Source of the DNA: Ardenticatenaceae bacterium
GTDB taxonomy: Bacteria; Chloroflexota; Anaerolineae; Promineifilales; Promineifilaceae
Direction: 5' to 3'
Length of the DNA stretch: 64,000 nt
NCBI GenBank assembly: GCA_020634215.1
Contig: JACKCD010000003.1
Location: 112,079 to 176,078, forward strand
Below the pieces are notes generated by a model that saw nothing but the letters and a program-made list of their open reading frames with translations, ran no database searches and had not been told where the DNA came from. Shown here in pieces: positions 42,312 to 49,463 of this stretch. A program made the translations under genes and the position numbers. Each line of letters starts with the position of its first letter. Within the stretch, counting starts at the first letter, position 1.

Positions 42312-42389
42312 AAATTGAGAATTGAGAATAGAGAATTGAGAATTGGGAATGATATGCGTTCCCAATTCTCAATTCCCAATTCTCAATTA
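42312..42389. repeat. AATTGAGAATTG-type inverted repeat
   Basis: Tandem AATTGAGAATTGAG units (42312-42350) and their complement (42359-42389) form a long hairpin between the TadE-Ig gene and the sialidase-like gene. Confidence 0.65.
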
Positions 42390-42390
42390 C

Positions 42391-44790
42391 CTAGGGGTTG
42401 GTACATGGGCCAGGTGTCAGGAACAGATCGGCAAAGTCAGACGGTGCCGATGTGCTAACTACCGCGCTGTATTCCTGATTGCCCAGGCGGTAACACGCCG
42501 TCAGGGTATAAGACCCCAGCGGCAGGTTTTCAAACTGGTAATAACCAAGCAGATCGGTGCGGGTGACAGCAAGAAGCGTGCTGCTGGCATCATATAGCGC
42601 TACCTCCACATCCTCCTGCGGCGTAGGAATAGGCAGCACCAGCCGCGCTACCCCGCTTAGCCGATTGTTTAGCACGGCATCGCCGACAAAGATTTGCACC
42701 GATGCGCGGCGGCTGGTGCCCGAACTGTTGCTCACCTCATAGGTAAAGCTGTCGTTGGGCGGGCTTTCAAAACCGCTGGGTGGGGTGTAGTCAAAGCTAC
42801 CGTTGGGGTTGACCATCACCGTGCCGCCGTTGGTGCTGCGGCTGTCAAAGCTGGTGACGGTGCCGCTGTTGGCAACATCATTTGCCAGTAGCCCGCCACC
42901 GGCCGCCACGCGCAGCAAGGTGTCTACCGGTGTCGAATAGAAATCATCAAAGGCAATCGGGAAAGGTGGGTCAACAAAGATGGAGACGGTGGCGACAGAG
43001 CTGCCAACCGTGTTTTGCAGCGTGTAGGTAAAGGTGTCAACCGGCGGGCTGGTGTAGTCGGTAGGCGGGTTGTAGGTAAAGCCACCGTCAGCCGCCAAAT
43101 TGACGCGCCCCCCGGCCGTAGTAATTTGATCATAGGCGACGATGGTGGCGGCGTTGATGGTGTCATTGCGCAGCACCCCTTGTTCGGCCGATACGGTAAG
43201 CGGGGTGTTCATCGGCGTGGTGTACTGCGAATCATCCTTGGCGTTGGGAACCAGCGGGAAGACGGCAATGGTGACGGTGGCCGTGTCTTCGCCGGAACCA
43301 TTTGCCAGGGTGTAGGAGAAGGTGTCGTTGACGTTGTTGATGCTGACAAAGCCAATGCGCGGCGTATAGGTAAAGCTGCCGTCGGGCTGGACGACAACCG
43401 TGCCACCTTCTTTGGTAAGGTTGTCATAGCGTACAATCGTTGTGGTGCCATACAGCTTGTCGTTTACTAAAATCCCTTGATTCGCCGGAACGCTTAAGGG
43501 GGTGTCAACATAGGTGAAATAAGCGTTGTCTACGGCATCCGGTGGCGGCGGTAGAATCGTGATGGTGACGGTGGCTGCGGCGGAGCCGGCCGCATTTGTT
43601 AGGGTATAGGCAAAAGTATCGGTGTAGGCTACATCGTTGTCTTTGACGGGCGGGTTGTACTCAAAACTGCCGTCTGCGGCCAGATTGATAGCCACGCCAA
43701 GGCCGGTAGTGGTGCTGGACTGAGCCAGGTCAACGCGAGCACCGTTGCGAACATCGTTGTCGAGAATGTTGGGTTTGCCGGGGCCAGGAACAAGCAAAAT
43801 CTCGTTGGCAAAGACCTCATAGCTGTCTGGTTGAGGTTCGGGCAGCGGCGGGTTGACAATGATGGTGACGGTGGCAACGTTGGAGGGACCGACGCCGTTT
43901 TCAAGCTGGTATTCAAAGCTGTCGCTGCCTTCAAAGCCGGCCGCAGGCACATAGACAAAGCTGCCATCAGCCTCAACGGTGACGGTGCCGCCCTGGGTGG
44001 TGGGGATGGATGTGCCGGGCGTGGGTATGGTGATAATGCCGCCGCGCAGTTCGTCGTTAGCGAGGATGCCTAAGGAGGGTTCGCTGAGTGGGGTGTCGCG
44101 TTTGGTGGTGAAGGTGTCGTCATTAACGGCCGTTGGTTCCAACAAATCAGGAATTGGTGGCGGCGGTGGCGGTACGCCAATCCCCTGGTTAGCATTGCCA
44201 AGCTGCCCAAACGGCTCATTATTTTCGGTGACAACCCCCTCCAACTGTACAGAAGGAATGATGCCGCTTAAAATGGGGGTGATAATCGGCACCCTATAAA
44301 CAACCCGCACCGTCATCGGCTGATTGGGATCACCAGCGTAGGGGTCAGGGCCAAAGGGTGCAGGTTGTAGCGAACCACGGAAATTGCCTTGCTTATCTAC
44401 CCCATATAAATAGATGTCGTAATAGTTAGGGTCGCTTGATGTTTTAGACAATTCATTGATTGGCAGCCCGGCGAGCGTGTTGTGGGTAATACTGATGACC
44501 GATGCCGGCCGCAAATCATCGGCATCGCGGCAGGCATTGTTTTGCAACGAGTCATTAAACTTGGGTAGATGTGCTACGGGGCAATCGCTGCCGGGAAGTT
44601 TGCGTCCCGTAACGGCAAAACGCGCCCCTTCACGGGCGGCATTCTGCACCGTGTTCCACGCCCAAAAGATACGTCCGCTTTCGATGATGATGAACATCGA
44701 AAGCAGCAGGGCGACGGCAACGAGGGCGAACTCAGTCAGAGACTGGCCTTTTTCGGAGGCGGTGGGGTAATTTTTTTTATGCCGGGTCAT
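42391..44790 (-). CDS. TadE pseudopilin domain fused to tandem Ig/cadherin-like repeats
   Basis: A protein of about 799 residues. Residues 10-45 are a TadE prepilin-type N-terminus (KGQSLTEFALVAVALLLSMFIIIESGR, then NAAREGARFAV). After a TadE-size domain and a poly-Pro hinge, five repeats of about 95 residues follow, each with DTFTYTL..GSGEDTATVTI and LANDVANSGTV-type motifs of the 'tandem-95'/Big Ig-like family. A carboxypeptidase-regulatory-like domain (VEVALYDASSTLLAVTRTDLLGYYQFENLPLGSYTL) ends it. ATG 44790 gives a normal TadE start; the frame is open to 44835. I know of no described TadE-Ig fusion; likely an adhesin delivered by a Tad-like route. Confidence 0.8.
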   Translation of the reverse strand: MTRHKKNYPTASEKGQSLTEFALVAVALLLSMFIIIESGRIFWAWNTVQNAAREGARFAVTGRKLPGSDCPVAHLPKFNDSLQNNACRDADDLRPASVISITHNTLAGLPINELSKTSSDPNYYDIYLYGVDKQGNFRGSLQPAPFGPDPYAGDPNQPMTVRVVYRVPIITPILSGIIPSVQLEGVVTENNEPFGQLGNANQGIGVPPPPPPIPDLLEPTAVNDDTFTTKRDTPLSEPSLGILANDELRGGIITIPTPGTSIPTTQGGTVTVEADGSFVYVPAAGFEGSDSFEYQLENGVGPSNVATVTIIVNPPLPEPQPDSYEVFANEILLVPGPGKPNILDNDVRNGARVDLAQSSTTTGLGVAINLAADGSFEYNPPVKDNDVAYTDTFAYTLTNAAGSAAATVTITILPPPPDAVDNAYFTYVDTPLSVPANQGILVNDKLYGTTTIVRYDNLTKEGGTVVVQPDGSFTYTPRIGFVSINNVNDTFSYTLANGSGEDTATVTIAVFPLVPNAKDDSQYTTPMNTPLTVSAEQGVLRNDTINAATIVAYDQITTAGGRVNLAADGGFTYNPPTDYTSPPVDTFTYTLQNTVGSSVATVSIFVDPPFPIAFDDFYSTPVDTLLRVAAGGGLLANDVANSGTVTSFDSRSTNGGTVMVNPNGSFDYTPPSGFESPPNDSFTYEVSNSSGTSRRASVQIFVGDAVLNNRLSGVARLVLPIPTPQEDVEVALYDASSTLLAVTRTDLLGYYQFENLPLGSYTLTACYRLGNQEYSAVVSTSAPSDFADLFLTPGPCTNP

Positions 44791-44852
44791 ACCAAAAACT
44801 GCTCCGGCGGAAGAAACGGTTCGTTTGTTCCGCACGTTTGGGTATACTTTGG

Positions 44853-44890
44853 GAGATTGGCGATGATGAAGCTCATCATCACCAATCTCT
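44853..44890. repeat. Inverted repeat in divergent promoter region
   Basis: AGATTGGCGATGATGA and TCATCATCACCAATCT pair at 15 of 16 positions around a short loop. It lies upstream of the TadE-Ig gene and about 65 bases before the BTAD regulator gene. Confidence 0.6.
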
Positions 44891-44915
44891 ACTGTACTAT
44901 ACGACCGTCATCAAA

Positions 44916-44941
44916 GCGTTGATTTAGCGTTGATCTATAAA
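44916..44941 (+). promoter_or_regulatory. 11-bp tandem direct repeats abutting a -10 box (SARP-type operator)
   Basis: GCGTTGATTTA (44916-44926) and GCGTTGATCTA (44927-44937) are identical at 10 of 11 positions and run into TATAAA (44936-44941). Direct repeats with 11-bp spacing next to the -10 are the known binding pattern of SARP-family activators. The gene that follows encodes a BTAD protein of that type. Confidence 0.6.
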
Positions 44942-44954
44942 ATAATGGGTTTAG

Positions 44955-46553
44955 ATGAGTAACGGATTAAGAATGGCTCTGTTGGGGCCGGTGGCATTGT
45001 GGTTGGATGGGGAGCCTGTGGGGTTGGTGTCGGCCAAGGCGCGGGGGCTGCTGGTTTATTTGGCGGTTAACGGCCGTTCCTATTCCCGCGCCGCCCTGGC
45101 AAACCTTCTCTGGAGCGACCTGCCCGAAGCCGATGCCCGCCGCAACTTGCGCGTGGAGCTGTTGAAGCTGCGGCAGGCGGTGGGCGATTACATGATCGCC
45201 GACGTGCAGACGGTGGCTTTTGATGCCACACTCCCCCACTGGCTCGACGTGGCCGAGTTTGAACGCCAGCAAGAAGACGTAGTAGGGTGGCAAACGGCCG
45301 TTTCCCTTCATCGCGGTGACTTTCTTGAAGATTTGTACGTGCGGCAGGCCCCCGTTTTTGAGGAATGGCTGGAAGCGGAGCGGGCACGGCTACGGCTGCG
45401 GCTGCTGGATTTGCACTGGCGGCTGGCGGAAACGTTGGCCGGGCAGGGGGAGGTAGAAACGGCCGTTTTTCACGCTCGCCAACTGCTGCACCACGACCCC
45501 ACCCGCGAAGCCGCCCATCGCCTGCTGATGACCCTGCTGGCGCGGCAAGGGCAGCGCAGTGCCGCCATTGCCCAATACGAACAGTGCCGCACCCTGCTTG
45601 CTACCGAGCTTGGCCTCACCCCCTCCCCCGAAACCACCGCCCTCGCTGACCAAATCCGACACAATACCTTACCTTCCACGCCCCACGCCCCACGCCCCAC
45701 GCCCTACACCAATCTCCAATCCCCAATCTCCAACCCCTTCATCGCCGGCCCTCCTATTACCACCCCACGCCACTTTTTTGGCCGCGAGCGGATTGTGCGG
45801 CGGTTGTTTGGGCTGCTGCGGCAGCGGCCGTTGCAGAATGCCGCCATTATCGGCCCCCGGCGCAGCGGCAAAACGTCGCTGCTGCATTATCTGCGCCAAA
45901 TCACAACGGCCGTTTCTCCCCGCCCCGACCAGCGCACCGACTGGCTGCCCCAGCCATCACAATATCGCTGGGTCTTTGTGGACTTTCAAGACCCGCGCCT
46001 GGGGGAGCTGGCCGGGCTGCTGCGTCATTTGCTGCTGGGGATGGGGCTGCCCGTGCCCGAACCCTGCATCTTGGAAACCTTTCTGGACGTGGTGGCCGAC
46101 GAACTGCGCCAGCCCACCATCGTCCTGCTCGATGAAATAGGCGTAGCACTTAGCCGCTACCCAGAACTTGACGATACCTTTTGGGAAAGCTTGCGCTCCT
46201 TGGCAACCAACCAGGTAGGCGGCAACCTGGCCTTTATCCTCACCGCCCCCGAACGCCCCGACGAATTGGCCGCCCACAGCGGCTACGGCTCTCCGTTTTT
46301 TAACATCTTTGGCTATGCCGCCACCTTGGGACCACTGGACGAGGACGAAGCGCGGGTGCTTATCGCCAGCAGCCCCCGCCCGTTTGCGGCGGAAGATGTG
46401 GCGTGGCTGCTGCAAAAAAGCGGCCGTTGGCCGATGCCGCTGCAAATTTTATGCCGTGAACGGCTGCTGGCGCTGGAAGAGGGGGAGGAGGATTGGCAAA
46501 CAGAGGCGTGGGCGCAGGCTGCTCCGTTTGTTCTACGGGAAAATATTTTGTAA
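44955..46553 (+). CDS. BTAD-domain transcriptional regulator with AAA-type ATPase (SARP/LuxR-like)
   Basis: A 532-residue regulator. Residues 1-95 are a winged-helix DNA-binding region of the SARP type (LVSAKARGLLVYLAV; RNLRVELLKLRQAV) and 95-245 a bacterial transcriptional activation domain. A 25-residue linker (STPHAPRPTPYTNLQ) read from repeat DNA follows, then an ATPase with Walker A GPRRSGKTS near residue 300 and Walker B IVLLDEIG near 390. No C-terminal sensor domain is seen. The direct repeats in its own promoter suggest autoregulation. nagA and a sugar deaminase gene follow, and may be its targets. Confidence 0.83.
   Translation: MSNGLRMALLGPVALWLDGEPVGLVSAKARGLLVYLAVNGRSYSRAALANLLWSDLPEADARRNLRVELLKLRQAVGDYMIADVQTVAFDATLPHWLDVAEFERQQEDVVGWQTAVSLHRGDFLEDLYVRQAPVFEEWLEAERARLRLRLLDLHWRLAETLAGQGEVETAVFHARQLLHHDPTREAAHRLLMTLLARQGQRSAAIAQYEQCRTLLATELGLTPSPETTALADQIRHNTLPSTPHAPRPTPYTNLQSPISNPFIAGPPITTPRHFFGRERIVRRLFGLLRQRPLQNAAIIGPRRSGKTSLLHYLRQITTAVSPRPDQRTDWLPQPSQYRWVFVDFQDPRLGELAGLLRHLLLGMGLPVPEPCILETFLDVVADELRQPTIVLLDEIGVALSRYPELDDTFWESLRSLATNQVGGNLAFILTAPERPDELAAHSGYGSPFFNIFGYAATLGPLDEDEARVLIASSPRPFAAEDVAWLLQKSGRWPMPLQILCRERLLALEEGEEDWQTEAWAQAAPFVLRENIL
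45676..45736. repeat. Repeat tracts inside the BTAD regulator gene
   Basis: Tandem CCACGCC units followed by tandem CAATCTCCAATC units, both of intergenic type, encode the linker between the activation and ATPase domains. Only one arm of each hairpin family is present. Confidence 0.7.
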
Positions 46554-46573
46554 GGATATTGACTGAGATTTTC

Positions 46574-46614
46574 TTGGAGATTGGAGATTGATCGCCGTAA
46601 TCTCCAGTCTCCAG
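46574..46614. repeat. TTGGAGATTGGAG-type inverted repeat before nagA
   Basis: Arms 46574-46589 and 46599-46614 pair at most positions. It lies between the BTAD regulator and nagA. Confidence 0.6.
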
Positions 46615-46632
46615 TCTCGTTCAGGATAATCT

Positions 46633-47796
46633 ATGACGCTTTTTATTCAACATGCCCATATTTTGACCCCCGATGAGGTTTTGGAAGATGGGGCGGTGGT
46701 GGTGGAAAACGGCCGTTTAACGGCCGTTGCGCCCAGCCACACCCTCACCCCGCCCCCTAATGCCCAGATCATTGACGCTACCGGCCAATATTTGATCCCC
46801 GGTCTCATTGACCTCCAGCTTAACGGCGGTTTCGGCCACGACTTCACGCAAGACCCCGGCACCATCTGGAAAGTGGCGCGGCAGTTGCCCCAGCACGGTG
46901 TCACCAGCTTTCTGCCCACCATCATCACTGCCCCCTTGTCCGTCAGCCAGCGCGGGCTGGATGTTTTGGCGCAAGGGTCGCCCGCTGGTTTTGTTGGTGC
47001 AGCACCGTTGGGGTTGCACATTGAAGGTCCATTTCTCAACCCCGCTAAAAAAGGTGCCCACAACCGGGCGCATATTCAGCCGCCCAGTCTAACTGCTACC
47101 CGCCATTGGTCGGCAACCAACGGCGTGGCGCTGGTGACGCTGGCACCTGAAATGCCGGGAGCGCTGCCGCTGGTGGAAGCTTTGGCTGGGCGTGGCGTGG
47201 TGGTCAGTGCCGGGCATTCGATGGCAACGTTGGCGGAGGCGCGGGCTGGGTTTGAGGCGGGCATTCGCTATGGCACCCACCTCTTTAACGCCATGCCGCC
47301 GCTGCACCACCGCGAGCCAGGGCTGGTGGGGGCACTGCTGACTGACGAACGGATGACCATTGGGCTGATTCCCGATGGGATTCATGTCCATCCGGCACTG
47401 GTGAAAATGGTGTGGGAGGGCGTGGCGCGGGAGCGGCTTAACTTTGTTACCGATGCAATGGGGGCGCTGGGGATGCCGCCCGGCCGCTACCTGCTTGGCG
47501 ACCACGAAGTTTACGTCAGTGAAACGACGGCGCAGCTTGCCGATGGGACGCTGGCGGGCAGCATCATCTCGCTGGATACGGCGCTGCGTCAGGCCATTGC
47601 CTATACGGAGAGTTCATTAACGGCCGTTCTTCCCACCTTTACCTCCGTCCCCGCCCGCCTGCTCGGTCTTGACCATCAGCTTGGTCATATTCGCCCTGGC
47701 TACCTTGCCAACATGGTGCTGCTCTCCTCGACATACCGTGTCAATTCAACTATAATCAATGGGATCATTATCAATAACATTGATGAAAACTGTTAA
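46633..47796 (+). CDS. nagA: N-acetylglucosamine-6-phosphate deacetylase
   Basis: NagA removes acetate from GlcNAc-6-phosphate in amino-sugar use and cell-wall recycling. The 387-residue amidohydrolase shows PGLIDLQLNGGFG near residue 56, the metal-site Glu in LHIEGPFL near 130, His in SAGHSMAT near 195, THLFNAMPPLHHREPG near 216 and the catalytic Asp in FVTDAMGALG near 274. The next gene encodes a sugar-phosphate deaminase of SIS type, which would take the product on to fructose-6-phosphate. Confidence 0.93.
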   Translation: MTLFIQHAHILTPDEVLEDGAVVVENGRLTAVAPSHTLTPPPNAQIIDATGQYLIPGLIDLQLNGGFGHDFTQDPGTIWKVARQLPQHGVTSFLPTIITAPLSVSQRGLDVLAQGSPAGFVGAAPLGLHIEGPFLNPAKKGAHNRAHIQPPSLTATRHWSATNGVALVTLAPEMPGALPLVEALAGRGVVVSAGHSMATLAEARAGFEAGIRYGTHLFNAMPPLHHREPGLVGALLTDERMTIGLIPDGIHVHPALVKMVWEGVARERLNFVTDAMGALGMPPGRYLLGDHEVYVSETTAQLADGTLAGSIISLDTALRQAIAYTESSLTAVLPTFTSVPARLLGLDHQLGHIRPGYLANMVLLSSTYRVNSTIINGIIINNIDENC

Positions 47797-47834
47797 TATT
47801 ATCGTTCAGTCTACAAGTCAAGGGGAGATCATCT

Positions 47835-48890
47835 GTGTCTATACCTGTAACCAAGTCGAACCTATACCGGGAAATTCATGAACAGCCTGAGGTATTGCAT
47901 CGCGTTTTAACGCAGGAAAATTATGTCATTGAGGAAATTGCCAAGGCGATTGGCAAGCTTGATATTAACCATTTGGTGATTGCGGCGCGTGGCACCAGCG
48001 ACAACGCCGGACGCTATGCCCAATATGTTTTGGGAGCACGTAACCAAATGCTGGTGACGCTGGCAACACCCAGCCTCTATACCATTTACAAACGCCCCCC
48101 CTGGGTAAAAAATACAATGGTAGTAGGCATCAGCCAAAGTGGTAAAAGCCCGGATATTGTGGAGGTGTTGGCCGAAGCGCGGCGGCAGCGGGTGATAACG
48201 GCCGTTTTTACCAACGACCCCGACTCTGACCTGGCTGACCAGGGGGATTTGGTGGTCAATTTGAGTGCCGGGCAAGAAACGGCCGTTGCTGCCACCAAAA
48301 CCTACACCGCCGAACTCGCTGTCATCGCCAGTCTTAGCAACTGGCTTGGTAAACCATCCAAACGCCATGACCTGCCAAACGTCTTGCCCGAAGCCGTGCA
48401 AAAAACGTTGGCTCTCAACGACGCCGTGGCGCAAATTGCTCCCCGCTACCGCTACATGCAGCACTCCGTCATCATTGGGCGTGGCTTTAACTACGCCACC
48501 GCCTTTGAACTGGCGCTCAAGCTCAAAGAACTCACCTACACCATTGTTGAACCCTATAGCAGTGCCGACTTTTTGCACGGCCCCCTCGCCATGATTAACG
48601 AAGGCTTCCCCGTCATTATGGTTGCCCCCACCGGTAAGCTGGATCAGGAAATGGAAGCCTTTGTCCAGACCTTAAAAAGCCAGCGTGCCGAAATCATTGG
48701 CATTAGCGACAACCTGGCACTGCTCGATCAAGTACGCATACCGCTCGCCCTGCCGGTTTCGCTGGCCGAATGGCTTTCACCCATTACCGCCATTGTGCCC
48801 GGCCAGCTTTTTGCCATGCATCTGGCCCACACCCGCGACTACAATGTAGATGCTCCACGCAGCATTCGCAAAGTCACCGAAACCCGCTAA
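47835..48890 (+). CDS. SIS-domain glucosamine-6-phosphate deaminase-like protein (GlmS isomerase-like, NagB-II type)
   Basis: A 351-residue protein made of two SIS domains, like the isomerase half of GlmS but without the glutamine amidotransferase half. Signatures are AARGTSDNAGRYAQYVL near residue 51, GISQSGKSPDIVEVL near 96, ETAVAATKTYTAEL near 148 and a C-terminal DAPRSIRKVT. Together with nagA 38 bases upstream, the likely reaction is GlcN-6-phosphate to fructose-6-phosphate plus ammonia. The start is GTG with GGGGAG about eight bases upstream. Confidence 0.87.
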   Translation: MSIPVTKSNLYREIHEQPEVLHRVLTQENYVIEEIAKAIGKLDINHLVIAARGTSDNAGRYAQYVLGARNQMLVTLATPSLYTIYKRPPWVKNTMVVGISQSGKSPDIVEVLAEARRQRVITAVFTNDPDSDLADQGDLVVNLSAGQETAVAATKTYTAELAVIASLSNWLGKPSKRHDLPNVLPEAVQKTLALNDAVAQIAPRYRYMQHSVIIGRGFNYATAFELALKLKELTYTIVEPYSSADFLHGPLAMINEGFPVIMVAPTGKLDQEMEAFVQTLKSQRAEIIGISDNLALLDQVRIPLALPVSLAEWLSPITAIVPGQLFAMHLAHTRDYNVDAPRSIRKVTETR

Positions 48891-48896
48891 AATATT

Positions 48897-48925
48897 TTGA
48901 CAGCCCTATACCCTTATGGTAGTAT
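48897..48925 (+). promoter_or_regulatory. Putative promoter of the roadblock gene
   Basis: TTGACA (48897-48902) and TAGTAT (48920-48925) are separated by 17 bases, about 70 bases before the roadblock start codon. Confidence 0.55.
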
Positions 48926-48996
48926 CGCACCATTCCAAGATAACATAATCCTTTTAGATTGTAATGAAGGTGCAACCTTTCCGAAGGAGAGTCTGA

Positions 48997-49362
48997 ATGA
49001 GATCACGTACAGAAATGATGGTAGATCGCCTACGCGATTTACAAGCTGCTTCAGAAATAGAAGCCTCAGCCGTTGTTAGCGTTGACGGCTTAATCATGGC
49101 CTCGGCTCTACCATCTGGTGTAGACGAAGACAGAGTCTCTGCTATGTCGGCCGCCATGTTGTCTTTGGGGGATCGGATTGCAGATGAGCTAAAGCGTGGG
49201 ACGTTGGAGCAAGTTTATATTCGAGGCAGCGCCGGTATCATCGTGTTAATGGCGATTGGCGAGGAAGCCGTTTTGACCGTTTTGGCTCGTGCTGATGCCA
49301 AACTCGGGCTTATCTTCCTCGATATGCGCCGGGCTGTGGAGGATCTATCGCGGCTTATTTAA
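48997..49362 (+). CDS. Roadblock/LC7 domain protein
   Basis: A 121-residue protein that is essentially one roadblock/LC7 domain (AVVSVDGLIMASALPSGVDEDRVSAMSAAML, then VYIRGSAGIIVLMAIG and VLARADAKLGLIFLDMRRA). Relatives such as MglB act as partners of small Ras-like GTPases in polarity and signalling. No MglA-type GTPase lies next to it here. AAGGAGA lies about eight bases upstream of the ATG. Confidence 0.87.
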   Translation: MRSRTEMMVDRLRDLQAASEIEASAVVSVDGLIMASALPSGVDEDRVSAMSAAMLSLGDRIADELKRGTLEQVYIRGSAGIIVLMAIGEEAVLTVLARADAKLGLIFLDMRRAVEDLSRLI

Positions 49363-49408
49363 AGATGGTGCGAAAAAAGCCTTTTAAGCAAAAGTAACGC
49401 GAAATTTT

Positions 49409-49450
49409 GTGGGGCATGTCAGCCAAGGTGACATGCCCCACTTTTATTTT
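49409..49450 (+). terminator. Strong intrinsic terminator in front of pyrG
   Basis: A perfect 13-bp stem (GTGGGGCATGTCA, 49409-49421 with 49429-49441) with a seven-base loop, followed by TTTTATTTT. It ends the roadblock transcript. It also sits directly before the pyrG ribosome-binding site, so it could act as a pyrG attenuator. Confidence 0.85.
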
Positions 49451-49463
49451 GTATAGGAGCAAG

